Shown piece after piece: positions 43,171-52,802 of a stretch of 64,000 nucleotides of DNA. The first letter of the stretch is position 1, and each line of letters starts with the position of its first letter. The stretch comes from Candidatus Saccharimonadota bacterium (lineage in GTDB: Bacteria > Patescibacteriota > Saccharimonadia > Saccharimonadales > Saccharimonadaceae). Under the pieces are notes generated by a model. The model ran no database searches. It saw only the letters and a program-made list of their open reading frames with translations, and had not been told where the DNA came from. The position numbers and the translations under genes are program-made. The DNA lies in the NCBI GenBank assembly GCA_905372275.1, contig CAJPON010000001.1, positions 54,189 through 118,188 of the forward strand, in the 5' to 3' direction.

Positions 43171-43383
43171 CTATTTATCGGCGCTAGATGTACGGCTAGT
43201 CAAATACCACCCGCCGTCGGCTGGCGATTGATAAATGTCAAGCTCGAGGTCGAGGTGGTATTTTTGCAGTTCTTTGATGGCGTTTAGGGCGGCTTGCCGG
43301 CTAGCGAAACGTTTCTTTTGCGGCGCGCGAGCGCTTTTGTTTTGGTACGGTGTATGTTTAGGGGTGCGGTTTCGTCTAGGCAT
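43171..43383 (-). CDS. 70-aa basic hypothetical protein
   Basis: It begins MPRRNRTPKHTPYQNKSARAPQKKRF and has a helix plus strand part (QAALNAIKELQKYHLDLELDIYQSPADGGWYLTSR). TATAAT lies 10 nt before the start. It is divergent from the ATP synthase operon and shares its upstream DNA. No family is recognised. Confidence 0.6.
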   Translation of the reverse strand: MPRRNRTPKHTPYQNKSARAPQKKRFASRQAALNAIKELQKYHLDLELDIYQSPADGGWYLTSRTSSADK

Positions 43384-43402
43384 AATGTCTTAAATTATAC
43401 AC

Positions 43403-43432
43403 TTTACATATAGCGGCTCATACTGCTACAAT
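43403..43432 (+). promoter_or_regulatory. ATP synthase operon promoter, leaderless
   Basis: TTTACA (43403-43408), an 18-nt spacer with TGC before TACAAT (43427-43432), then 6 nt to the first ATG at 43439. Confidence 0.8.
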
Positions 43433-43438
43433 AGCGCT

Positions 43439-43702
43439 ATGACCAGTGGGGCTGACAATACCGCCGAGACGCGGACTTCTGATAATACTGTATCTCGAGA
43501 AACTTTTACATCGTTAGGGCTAGCTATGGTCGGCGTGACGTGGAGGATGTATGTACCGATGCTTGGCTTGTTTTTTGCTGGCTTGTGGCTGGATAGTTTA
43601 TTTAATAGTAAGCCGTGGTTGATGTTCATCGGGTTTGCGGTAGGCACGGCCGCCGCAGCGATTTTGGTGCGGCAACAGATAAAAAAGGTTAATAAGAAAT
43701 GA
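43439..43702 (+). CDS. ATP synthase accessory membrane protein, AtpI/AtpZ-like
   Basis: The 87-aa protein has a polar N-terminus and two membrane helices (YVPMLGLFFAGLWLDSLF and PWLMFIGFAVGTAAAAILV). The size, topology and place ahead of atpB match AtpI/AtpZ, which helps assemble the c-ring or supports ion supply. It overlaps atpB by 4 bp. Confidence 0.75.
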   Translation: MTSGADNTAETRTSDNTVSRETFTSLGLAMVGVTWRMYVPMLGLFFAGLWLDSLFNSKPWLMFIGFAVGTAAAAILVRQQIKKVNKK

Positions 43703-44526
43703 TGTTCGCGGCGCTACCCCATATATCGGTCAAGGCCGACGAAGTGTTTTCAATCGCCGGTTTACCAATAACTAATGCTAATCTGGTTGGCATTCTAGGA
43801 TTGGTGCTTCTGGTGTGGCTGATGTTTCGTACGCGGGCAGCGGTGCTTGGCCGCAAAAAATCAAACTTCGCAACGCGCTTAACTCTTTGGTGCATAGAAG
43901 GATTGTATAAGACGGTTGGGCAAGTGATTCCTAACCAAAAGTGGGCTCGCCGAGTGGCGCCGCTGGTAATGACGATGTTTTTCTTTATAGCTGGGCAATA
44001 CTGGCTCGGTTTGCTACCGATTGTTGGGCCGATAACTGTCGGCCATACGCCGCTGTTCCGCGGTCAGGATGCCGATTTGAATATGACGTTTGCGCTGGCG
44101 ACGGTAACTATCGTGATGGCGCAGGTGTATGCTGCGCGCGAGCTGGGTTTTGTTGGTAATCTGAAGCGTTACTTCGTTAATCCGTTGCGCGACCCGATTA
44201 TGTCGTTTGTTGGTATTCTGGAGCTTGTGGCGGAGTTCTCGCGCTTGCTTAGTTTGTCGTTCCGCTTGTTTGGCAACGTGCTGGCGGGCGAAATATTGAT
44301 TGCTATGATTGCTTATCTAGCGCAAGTTGCGATGCCTGCGGTTCTGCAGCCATTTTATATTTTTGAGCTGTTTATCGGCGGTATTCAGGCTTATATTTTC
44401 TTTATGCTTTCGACAGTGTTTATATCGCTCGGTTTGGCGCATCACGGCGGTGATGAGGAAAAACAAACGCATGATGATTCTTCGACTTCTTCCGGCATGA
44501 AACTAACGGCCGAGGGAGTAAAATAA
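43699..44526 (+). CDS. atpB: ATP synthase subunit a
   Basis: The 275-aa membrane protein has the essential Arg in LVAEFSRLLSLSFRLFGNVLAGEI (near residue 180) and the paired late helix IFELFIGGIQAYIFFMLSTVFI. It forms the proton half-channels against the c-ring. The N-terminus is probably outside and the C-terminus polar. Confidence 0.92.
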   Translation: MMFAALPHISVKADEVFSIAGLPITNANLVGILGLVLLVWLMFRTRAAVLGRKKSNFATRLTLWCIEGLYKTVGQVIPNQKWARRVAPLVMTMFFFIAGQYWLGLLPIVGPITVGHTPLFRGQDADLNMTFALATVTIVMAQVYAARELGFVGNLKRYFVNPLRDPIMSFVGILELVAEFSRLLSLSFRLFGNVLAGEILIAMIAYLAQVAMPAVLQPFYIFELFIGGIQAYIFFMLSTVFISLGLAHHGGDEEKQTHDDSSTSSGMKLTAEGVK

Positions 44527-44563
44527 ATTTAGGTAATAACTAAACCATAAGGAGAAAAATATT

Positions 44564-44776
44564 ATGGAAACTATAGCATTTACGCTAGCTTATATCGTCC
44601 CTGCATCGTTTGCAGCTATCGGCTGTAGCTGGATTGGCGCTTCGGCGATGAAGGCTGCTGGCCGCAACCCAGAAAAAATCAACGATTTGCGCACGATGAT
44701 GATTCTCGGTATCTCGTTTATCGACGCTCTGGCGATTATCGGTTTCGTGGCGGCTATTGTCGGCAAGGTGATGTAA
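44564..44776 (+). CDS. atpE: ATP synthase subunit c
   Basis: The 70-aa hairpin has two membrane helices joined by the conserved AAGRNPEK loop. The ion-binding carboxylate is an Asp in helix 2 (ISFIDALAIIGF), as in E. coli. No sodium-type Gln/Glu set is seen in helix 1. AAGGAG precedes it. Confidence 0.95.
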   Translation: METIAFTLAYIVPASFAAIGCSWIGASAMKAAGRNPEKINDLRTMMILGISFIDALAIIGFVAAIVGKVM

Positions 44777-44788
44777 GGATTCGCGCGC

Positions 44789-45325
44789 GTGAATAACTTG
44801 CACTACTTTGCATCGGCTGGAACTGGAGGCGATAGCCTATTGGGGCCGCTAGGAATTGATTGGCGGTTGTTCGTGCTGCAAACGGTTGCTTTTGCGGTCT
44901 TGCTGCTAGTGCTGAAAAAATGGGTTTATCCGCCTATTCTGGCCATGCTTGATAAGCGCGACGAGTCTATTAAAGAAGGTTTAGAGGCTGCCGAGCAAGC
45001 CAAAAAAGCGGCAAGCGAAAGCGAAAAGCGCACGGCCGCTATGCTGAAAAAGGCTCAGCAAGAGTCGCGAACTATTGTTGCTACTGCCAAGAATGAAGCG
45101 GCTGAAATGGTTGCTGAAGCCGAACAAAAGGCCAAGAACCAAGCCGATTCTATTCTCGAATCGGCTCGCAACGATGTCAGAGCAGAAGTTGCCCAGGCCA
45201 AGAAAGATTTGCGCGACCAGATGGTAGACCTAGTGGTCGATACAACCAGGAAAGTTACGCTAGATACGGTCGATCCAAGTAAAGACACTAGCTTGATCAA
45301 AAAACAGCTAGAGGAGATCAAATAG
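44789..45325 (+). CDS. atpF: ATP synthase subunit b
   Basis: A GTG at 44789 opens 178 codons: one N-terminal membrane helix (WRLFVLQTVAFAVLLLVLKKWVY) and a long Lys/Glu/Ala coiled coil (AAEQAKKAASESEKRTAAMLKKAQQES). It is the peripheral stalk linking the membrane part to delta. Confidence 0.92.
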   Translation: MNNLHYFASAGTGGDSLLGPLGIDWRLFVLQTVAFAVLLLVLKKWVYPPILAMLDKRDESIKEGLEAAEQAKKAASESEKRTAAMLKKAQQESRTIVATAKNEAAEMVAEAEQKAKNQADSILESARNDVRAEVAQAKKDLRDQMVDLVVDTTRKVTLDTVDPSKDTSLIKKQLEEIK

Positions 45326-45326
45326 C

Positions 45327-45716
45327 GTGGCGGCCAGTACTATATCGCAGCGAAGATTAGCGGCGTATGTGGCTGGCCAATTGCTTGCAAGCGGCGATAA
45401 GAAGCGTCTTATCAAAGAGTTAGCAGCCTATTTGATCGAAACTGGCCGTGTGCGCGATCTCAATCAAGTAGTGGCGGCTATTGAAGAGGCGCTAGCGTCG
45501 CGCGGCGCTGTTGTAGCGACGGTTACGACTGCTCGCCCGCTCTCGCCAGAAAATAAGCAAGCAATTGTTAAGCAATTTACGCCGACTGGCGCCAAACTAT
45601 ATATTCGCGAACAGATTGACCCGAGCGTTATCGGCGGCTTCAAGATTGAATTGCCTGGCAGCCAGTTTGACGGCACAGTGATACATAAACTAACAACCCT
45701 CAAGGGTATAAAGTAA
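45327..45716 (+). CDS. atpH: ATP synthase subunit delta
   Basis: The 129-aa protein starts at a GTG right after atpF. It is short for delta (usually about 175-180), but the C-terminal signature IREQIDPSVIGGFKIELPGSQFDGTV is intact, so mainly the N-terminal domain is reduced. Confidence 0.85.
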   Translation: MAASTISQRRLAAYVAGQLLASGDKKRLIKELAAYLIETGRVRDLNQVVAAIEEALASRGAVVATVTTARPLSPENKQAIVKQFTPTGAKLYIREQIDPSVIGGFKIELPGSQFDGTVIHKLTTLKGIK

Positions 45717-45725
45717 AGGAAAAGA

Positions 45726-47261
45726 ATGGCTGATATTACAGTGACAGAATTGTCGGACGAACTGCGCCAGGCGATTGCCCAGCTCGAGGTGTCTGAAGGT
45801 TTAGAAAAAGTTGGTATTGTGACTCGCGTGGGCGACGGCGTGGCGTGGGTGCATGGATTGCGCGAGGCTGGTTATAGCGAAGTTTTGGAGATCCAAACGG
45901 CCGAGGGCGTGGTTGAAGCCTTTGCTTTGAACTTGATGGAAGACGAAATCGGCGCGGTGCTGTTAGGTAGCGACCAAGGTGTTTCGGCTGGCGATAAAGT
46001 CAAACTAAAAGGCGAAGTGCTGAGCGTGCCAGTCGGCGAAGAACTGATGGGGCGCGTAGTTAATCCGCTGGGCGAACCGCTTGATGGTGGTCCAGCGATC
46101 AAATCAAAGCAGCGCGGTCTGGTTGAGCGCGAAGCCATCGGCGTAATGGGCCGCAAGTCAGTTCACGAGCCGTTGATGACGGGCATTATGAGCGTCGATG
46201 CTATGTTTCCGATTGGCCGCGGCCAGCGCGAGCTAATCATTGGCGATCGCCAAACTGGAAAAACCGCCATTGCGCTTGACACGATGATTAATCAAGCCCG
46301 CCAGAAAACCGGCGTAGTTAATATCTACGTAGCGGTCGGCCAGAAGCTCAGCAAAATTGCTCGCCTGGTTGAACGCTTGAAATCTGAAGGTGTGATGGAT
46401 CAGACTATCGTGGTGGCGACTAGTCCGAGCGACCCGGCTTCCCTACTCTATCTGGCGCCGTATGCCGGCACTGCTATGGGCGAATATTTCCGTGATAATA
46501 GCAAGCATGCCTTGATGATTTATGATGATTTAACCAAGCACGCAGTCGCCTATCGCCAGATGTCGCTGCTGTTGCGCCGTCCGCCAGGCCGCGAGGCGTT
46601 TCCGGGCGACGTGTTTTACTTGCATTCTCGCCTGTTGGAGCGATCGGCTAAGTTGTCGGACGAACTAGGTGCTGGCAGCTTGACTGCTCTGCCGATTATC
46701 GAGACGCAAGCTGGTGATATTTCCGCTTATATTCCGACTAATGTTATTTCTATCACCGACGGCCAGATATTTATGGAGACTGACCTGTTCTACCAAGGTA
46801 TTCGCCCAGCGATTAGTGCAGGCTTGTCGGTATCGCGCGTCGGCGGTGCGGCTCAGACTAAAGTGCTGAAGAGTGTCAGCGGCAACCTCAAATTAGGGCT
46901 TAGTCAATTCCGCGAGCTAGCGAGTTTTGCGCAGTTTGGCAGCGATCTCGATGCCGAGACCAAGGCGCAAATTGAGCGCGGCCAGCGCTTGACTGAGCTT
47001 CTCAAACAGCCGCAGTATCAGCCGATGAGCGTCTGGGAGCAAGTTGTTAGCATCGTTGCGGTTAGCGAGGGCTATTTTGATGAAGTTCCAGCCGCCAAGA
47101 TTAAAGACGCGCAGGCCGACTTGCTGGCTCGCTTGTGGACGAACCACAAAGCTGAAATGAAAGCGCTAAACCGAGGCGATAAAAAATTTGGCGAGGACAA
47201 ATCTACCGCCAAGATTGTCAAGGACGCGGCGTTAGCAGTTGCTAAAGGATTTGAGGACTAA
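45726..47261 (+). CDS. atpA: ATP synthase subunit alpha
   Basis: The 511-aa protein has Walker [10 protein letters not shown] near residue 173, [19 protein letters not shown] and the family SYFRDNSK- and [24 protein letters not shown] stretches. It forms the non-catalytic sites of F1. Confidence 0.97.
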   Translation: MADITVTELSDELRQAIAQLEVSEGLEKVGIVTRVGDGVAWVHGLREAGYSEVLEIQTAEGVVEAFALNLMEDEIGAVLLGSDQGVSAGDKVKLKGEVLSVPVGEELMGRVVNPLGEPLDGGPAIKSKQRGLVEREAIGVMGRKSVHEPLMTGIMSVDAMFPIGRGQRELIIGDRQTGKTAIALDTMINQARQKTGVVNIYVAVGQKLSKIARLVERLKSEGVMDQTIVVATSPSDPASLLYLAPYAGTAMGEYFRDNSKHALMIYDDLTKHAVAYRQMSLLLRRPPGREAFPGDVFYLHSRLLERSAKLSDELGAGSLTALPIIETQAGDISAYIPTNVISITDGQIFMETDLFYQGIRPAISAGLSVSRVGGAAQTKVLKSVSGNLKLGLSQFRELASFAQFGSDLDAETKAQIERGQRLTELLKQPQYQPMSVWEQVVSIVAVSEGYFDEVPAAKIKDAQADLLARLWTNHKAEMKALNRGDKKFGEDKSTAKIVKDAALAVAKGFED

Positions 47262-47265
47262 CTAG

Positions 47266-49529
<2,264 letters not shown>

Positions 49530-49536
49530 GCTCGAG

Positions 49537-49965
49537 ATGATGCAGTTTCAGCTAATCACGCTAGCTGGTGTTAAGCTCGACGAACCAGTCTACGAGGTGA
49601 TGATACCAACTACCGAAGGGCAAATCGCAGTCTTTCCGAGTCACGAACCGCTAGTAGCAGTGGCGCAACCTGGCGCGGTAGCGGTCCGCCGCCAGAAAAC
49701 CGACAGCGATGACCAACTGGAATACTTTGCGATTAGCGGCGGCGTGGTTGAAATCAACCAGCAGCGCGTGCGGATTTTAGTCGACGAAGCCGAGCACGGC
49801 GACGATATCGTTGAAGCCGAGACTCAGGCCGCTCTCGAGCGCGCTCTCAAAATGCGCGATGAGGCTCAGGATCAGGTTGAGCTCGAAAAGGCTCACCAGC
49901 TGGTCGATCGCCACCGCGTACGTTTGCACGTGGCTGGCTTGCGCCGCCGCCATCGTCGGCGATAA
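49537..49965 (+). CDS. atpC: ATP synthase subunit epsilon
   Basis: The 142-aa protein has the N-terminal beta-sandwich (LDEPVYEVMIPTTEGQIAVFPSHEPLVAVAQPGAV, FAISGGVVEIN) and a helical C-terminal part with a very basic end (RLHVAGLRRRHRRR). It closes the operon 10 bp before the convergent kinase-like gene. Confidence 0.9.
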   Translation: MMQFQLITLAGVKLDEPVYEVMIPTTEGQIAVFPSHEPLVAVAQPGAVAVRRQKTDSDDQLEYFAISGGVVEINQQRVRILVDEAEHGDDIVEAETQAALERALKMRDEAQDQVELEKAHQLVDRHRVRLHVAGLRRRHRRR

Positions 49966-49975
49966 TTATAGCTAC

Positions 49976-50869
49976 TTATGATCTATTGTTGCCAGATGGC
50001 GATAATATGTCGTCGGTTGTTGCTGCCATGCAGTCTATGATGTCATACATCTCGTGCCGTAGGTGGCCGCGCGGGAACATATTCGGAATTTCTTCGCGAT
50101 ATGGTGCTAGAAAACAATCTAGTATTTGTTCTCTGGATGCTACTGGTTTGCGCGTATCGAAATATGATAGCGAGCCTATATATGTTTTAAGGTCTCCAGT
50201 AAAGTCTCGCGGGTTGTTTCGTTTCTTAGAGCTAGTTATATCAATAATTCGCGGTTGAAGTCCGGTGTCATAGGCAGTGTTCTGGACTTGATAATCACCA
50301 TGTTCATAGCCTAAGTCGTGCAAAATTATTAAGCCTCTAGCAGCACAGCCTAGCGCCCAAGCTACAGTACCATCGTCTAGTTTTTCACTTTTATACAAAA
50401 CATTATCAAAGCTTGTTACGCCTTCTTCAAATTCAGTGATGATAGATAGATTGCTACTGCCATCACTCCTACCTATGTTTGCAAAACCTATTGGTTGGAA
50501 TGTTAGTCGTCGTTGATCGTGACTGTTGATGTCGGTGGCAGTACGGAGCTCCTGAGCTGCGAGACTAGGTATATCTAGCGGCTTGATAGCCACGGGTTGT
50601 CTTGCTAAGGTGTCGTCTTCACTTCCGCCCTTGCCGTGTATCGTCATGTCCGCAAACCAAACCCCAAAGAAACTTTCGCGGCGACCTTCGCTATAGTCAG
50701 GACGCACAGTTAGATGCGCAGTATTCGATAGTTGCTCGGGCGTTTCGGTTTCGGTAATGAGCAATAGTTGGTTGGTGCTTAGCTCGCCTAGTTTCCGAGT
50801 TAAGCCTCTACCTTTTTGGGTCTGTTCTGGTGTTATAAAATTCGTACTAAGGTTTAGACGCTCTTCCAT
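49976..50869 (-). CDS. protein-kinase-like phosphotransferase
   Basis: The 297-aa protein has a kinase-type catalytic loop, LGYEHGDYQVQN (HGDxxxxN, about residue 190), followed by a metal-binding-type RIIDITS. An N-terminal lobe-like part holds a Lys in QPVAIKPLDIPS. The sequence is divergent from standard Ser/Thr kinases, so the target is unknown. It may phosphorylate a small molecule. Confidence 0.6.
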   Translation of the reverse strand: MEERLNLSTNFITPEQTQKGRGLTRKLGELSTNQLLLITETETPEQLSNTAHLTVRPDYSEGRRESFFGVWFADMTIHGKGGSEDDTLARQPVAIKPLDIPSLAAQELRTATDINSHDQRRLTFQPIGFANIGRSDGSSNLSIITEFEEGVTSFDNVLYKSEKLDDGTVAWALGCAARGLIILHDLGYEHGDYQVQNTAYDTGLQPRIIDITSSKKRNNPRDFTGDLKTYIGSLSYFDTRKPVASREQILDCFLAPYREEIPNMFPRGHLRHEMYDIIDCMAATTDDILSPSGNNRS

Positions 50870-50875
50870 CTTTTT

Positions 50876-50904
50876 ATTATAACATAAATACTATACATTT
50901 TCAA
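50876..50904 (-). promoter_or_regulatory. promoter of the kinase-like gene, leaderless
   Basis: TTGAAA (50899-50904), a 17-nt spacer and TATAAT (50876-50881), then 6 nt to the ATG at 50869. Confidence 0.8.
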
Positions 50905-51985
50905 GTAGTTGGCGGACTTCGTCGGTGTTTTTGGTGCGCATTAATTGGTCGCGCAGTTCCTTGGCGCCGTCGAAGTCGCGGATGTAGATTTTGAAGAAGC
51001 GTTTGAGGGTTTCGAAGGGGCGGCCGAGGGTTGGCTGGTAGTGGTCAAAGAGGTCGAGGTGGTAATGGAGTAAGTCGATAAGGTCTTTTTTGTTGTTATC
51101 GCTCCCGTCGTCGCCGTCTGCGACGGCACGTAGGTCGCTAGACGCGGGTCCTGTCAGTCGGTCCGCCCCTTCTTCTGAAAAATCAGAGATTTGTTCAGAA
51201 GCGGGCGCCGCCCCGCCGACTGCCACCCGCTTATCTTCAACGCCCGACGATAATTCCCTTTCTCGAAAGCAAAACGGATCGCTAAAAACTCCCCGTCCGA
51301 TCATCAGGCCGTTAACGCCGGGGTGCTGGCGGGCGAGCTCCTCGCCGTGGGCGCGGTTGCGGATGTCGCCGTTGATGGTCAAGAGAGTTTGCGGAGCGAT
51401 TTCATCGCGTAGTTTGACGATGTCGTCGATGAGCTCGTAGTGCGCTGGGACTTTACTCATTTCTTTTTTGGTACGGAGGTGAATAGTCAAGTTGGCGAGG
51501 TTTTGCGCGAGTAAGGTGCTAAGCCATTCGCGCCATTCGTCGATATAAGTATAGCCCAGCCGTGTTTTCACACTGACCGGTAGCCCGGCGGTTTTAGCGG
51601 CGGTGATGGCGGCGACCGCTACGTCGGGTTGGCGGATCAGCGCTGCTCCCCCAGATTTGATAGCGGACTTGGCGGGGCAGCCCATGTTGATGTCGATGCC
51701 GTCAAAGCCGAGTTTGGCGCAGTGAGCGGCAAATTGCTCCATGTCGCCCGGCTCGCCGCCCCAGATTTGGGCGACTAATGGATGTTCGTCGTCGGTTTTG
51801 ATGAGCCGCCCAGCGATAGCTTTGTCGCCAGCATGCACCCAGCCGGTGGCATTGGCAAACTCGGTGAAAAACACGTCGGGCACGCCCGCCTGCTTGACGA
51901 CATGGCGAAACACCACGTCAGTGACGGCTTCCATGGGTGCCAAGATGAAAAATGGCTGCGGTAGGTTGTCCCAAAATGATGTCAT
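50891..51985 (-). CDS. dus: tRNA-dihydrouridine synthase
   Basis: The 364-aa protein has the Dus TIM barrel: FILAPMEAVTDVVFR at the start, GFDGIDINMGCPAKSAIKSGGAALIR with the catalytic Cys near 102, VKTRLGYTY and GVNGLMIGRGVF. About 55 residues of acidic, Ser/Ala-rich sequence (near 230-285) are inserted in the C-terminal part, which looks disordered. It reduces uridine in tRNA. TAAAAT ends 7 nt before the ATG. Confidence 0.9.
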   Translation of the reverse strand: MTSFWDNLPQPFFILAPMEAVTDVVFRHVVKQAGVPDVFFTEFANATGWVHAGDKAIAGRLIKTDDEHPLVAQIWGGEPGDMEQFAAHCAKLGFDGIDINMGCPAKSAIKSGGAALIRQPDVAVAAITAAKTAGLPVSVKTRLGYTYIDEWREWLSTLLAQNLANLTIHLRTKKEMSKVPAHYELIDDIVKLRDEIAPQTLLTINGDIRNRAHGEELARQHPGVNGLMIGRGVFSDPFCFRERELSSGVEDKRVAVGGAAPASEQISDFSEEGADRLTGPASSDLRAVADGDDGSDNNKKDLIDLLHYHLDLFDHYQPTLGRPFETLKRFFKIYIRDFDGAKELRDQLMRTKNTDEVRQLLENV

Positions 51986-52009
51986 CCCTGTTATTTTAGC
52001 ACAAAAAAG

Positions 52010-52042
52010 AAAAAGCCCCTATCTCGCTATTGAGATAGGGGC
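52010..52042 (-). terminator. terminator of the GC-rich structured transcript
   Basis: GCCCCTATCTC pairs perfectly with GAGATAGGGGC over a 6-nt loop and is followed on the minus strand by TTTTTC. Confidence 0.85.
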
Positions 52043-52380
52043 GGCTGGGGACTCTAGCGGTTCTACTGGGAATAAGCCAAAGACTGGCCTAACCTTGAGT
52101 AGAAACGCGAGTCGCGCCATGGGCGAGCGTAATGCTCTAGCCCTGAAGTTTAAGAACGGCAGCGATCCAGGCACGCAGATTCCGTTCCGATGGTAGACCA
52201 GGTCGTTATCGGTTTTAACGACCCTCGTAGTGCCTACCATTCCGCTGACAGCATACCACCCGGAGGTGAGGATGGTATACGTACGTCGCCTGTAGCGGAG
52301 GTATAGGGGCGGACGGACGCCCTTTGCTGGCCTGGTGCCAGCGGTTCTCGGGGTGCACGCCCCGAGCCGTCATTCGTGAG
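52043..52380 (-). ncRNA. GC-rich chain of hairpins, candidate structured 3' RNA
   Basis: Between the 60-aa gene and the terminator lie at least five stems: CTCGGGG/CCCCGAG (52347-52366), GCTGGC/GCCAGC (52326-52342), a stem around 52252-52280, a perfect 8-bp GGTCGTTA hairpin (52201-52223), and an ATGGTAG/CTACCAT stem enclosing it (52190-52240). No convincing frame lies here. No match to RNase P, SRP or tmRNA signatures was found. Confidence 0.5.
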
Positions 52381-52390
52381 TGTAATTACT

Positions 52391-52573
52391 TCACTTCCTA
52401 GGAAGCAGCCTACCCTCCTTGGCAGCACGTGCGTCGCTACCGACACTGTTCGTACCAGCTACCTTAGCAGCGCGCTCGTTCATTTCGCGCTGCTCGGTGG
52501 TGGGGTTGCCAGCCTGAACAGCTTCAGCTGCGCGGCGATACGCAGCTGTGGACCTGTCGGAGAAAAAGCCCAC
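52391..52573 (-). CDS. 60-aa alanine/arginine-rich protein from a strongly promoted, GC-rich unit
   Basis: A GTG at 52573 with AAAGGAGGTGA ten bases upstream is preferred; an ATG at 52600 in the same frame has no ribosome site. The product begins with GFFSDRSTAAYRRAAEAVQAG and ends KEGRLLPRK. It is rich in Ala, Arg and Glu with no Cys and no hydrophobic segment. GC content is clearly above the neighbours, suggesting transfer. I recognise no family. Confidence 0.6.
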   Translation of the reverse strand: MGFFSDRSTAAYRRAAEAVQAGNPTTEQREMNERAAKVAGTNSVGSDARAAKEGRLLPRK

Positions 52574-52703
52574 GAGGTTTTCACCTCCTTTCCGCCCCAT
52601 CTAGAGGCAAAAAGGAGCGGAAACTATTTTAAATAGCGCTTCCGTGCAGGAGCGCTACCATGACCCAGTTTCTCACTGAGCCTAGTCTCGCTCCATGAAC
52701 AAA

Positions 52704-52732
52704 AGCATACCAATATTAGGATAAAATGTCAA
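52704..52732 (-). promoter_or_regulatory. strong promoter of the GC-rich unit
   Basis: A consensus TTGACA (52727-52732), a 17-nt spacer and TATGCT (52704-52709). A leader of about 120 nt with a GCGCT/AGCGC hairpin (52636-52656) precedes the 60-aa gene. Confidence 0.75.
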
Positions 52733-52802
52733 ATAGATTTGTTAAAATTACGGCATAAAGCGATGATTGGCGAAAATCAGCTTGTCGAGTAACTAATTTC
52801 GG

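Noticed and set aside
52019..52240. 73-codon minus-strand frame
   Set aside because: It runs into the terminator stem and is built from hairpin sequences; no ribosome site. More likely part of a structured RNA.
52010..52700. RNase P RNA, SRP RNA or tmRNA
   Set aside because: Only a short GGAAGCAGCC resemblance to SRP RNA was found, without the rest of its conserved core; no RNase P or tmRNA signatures.
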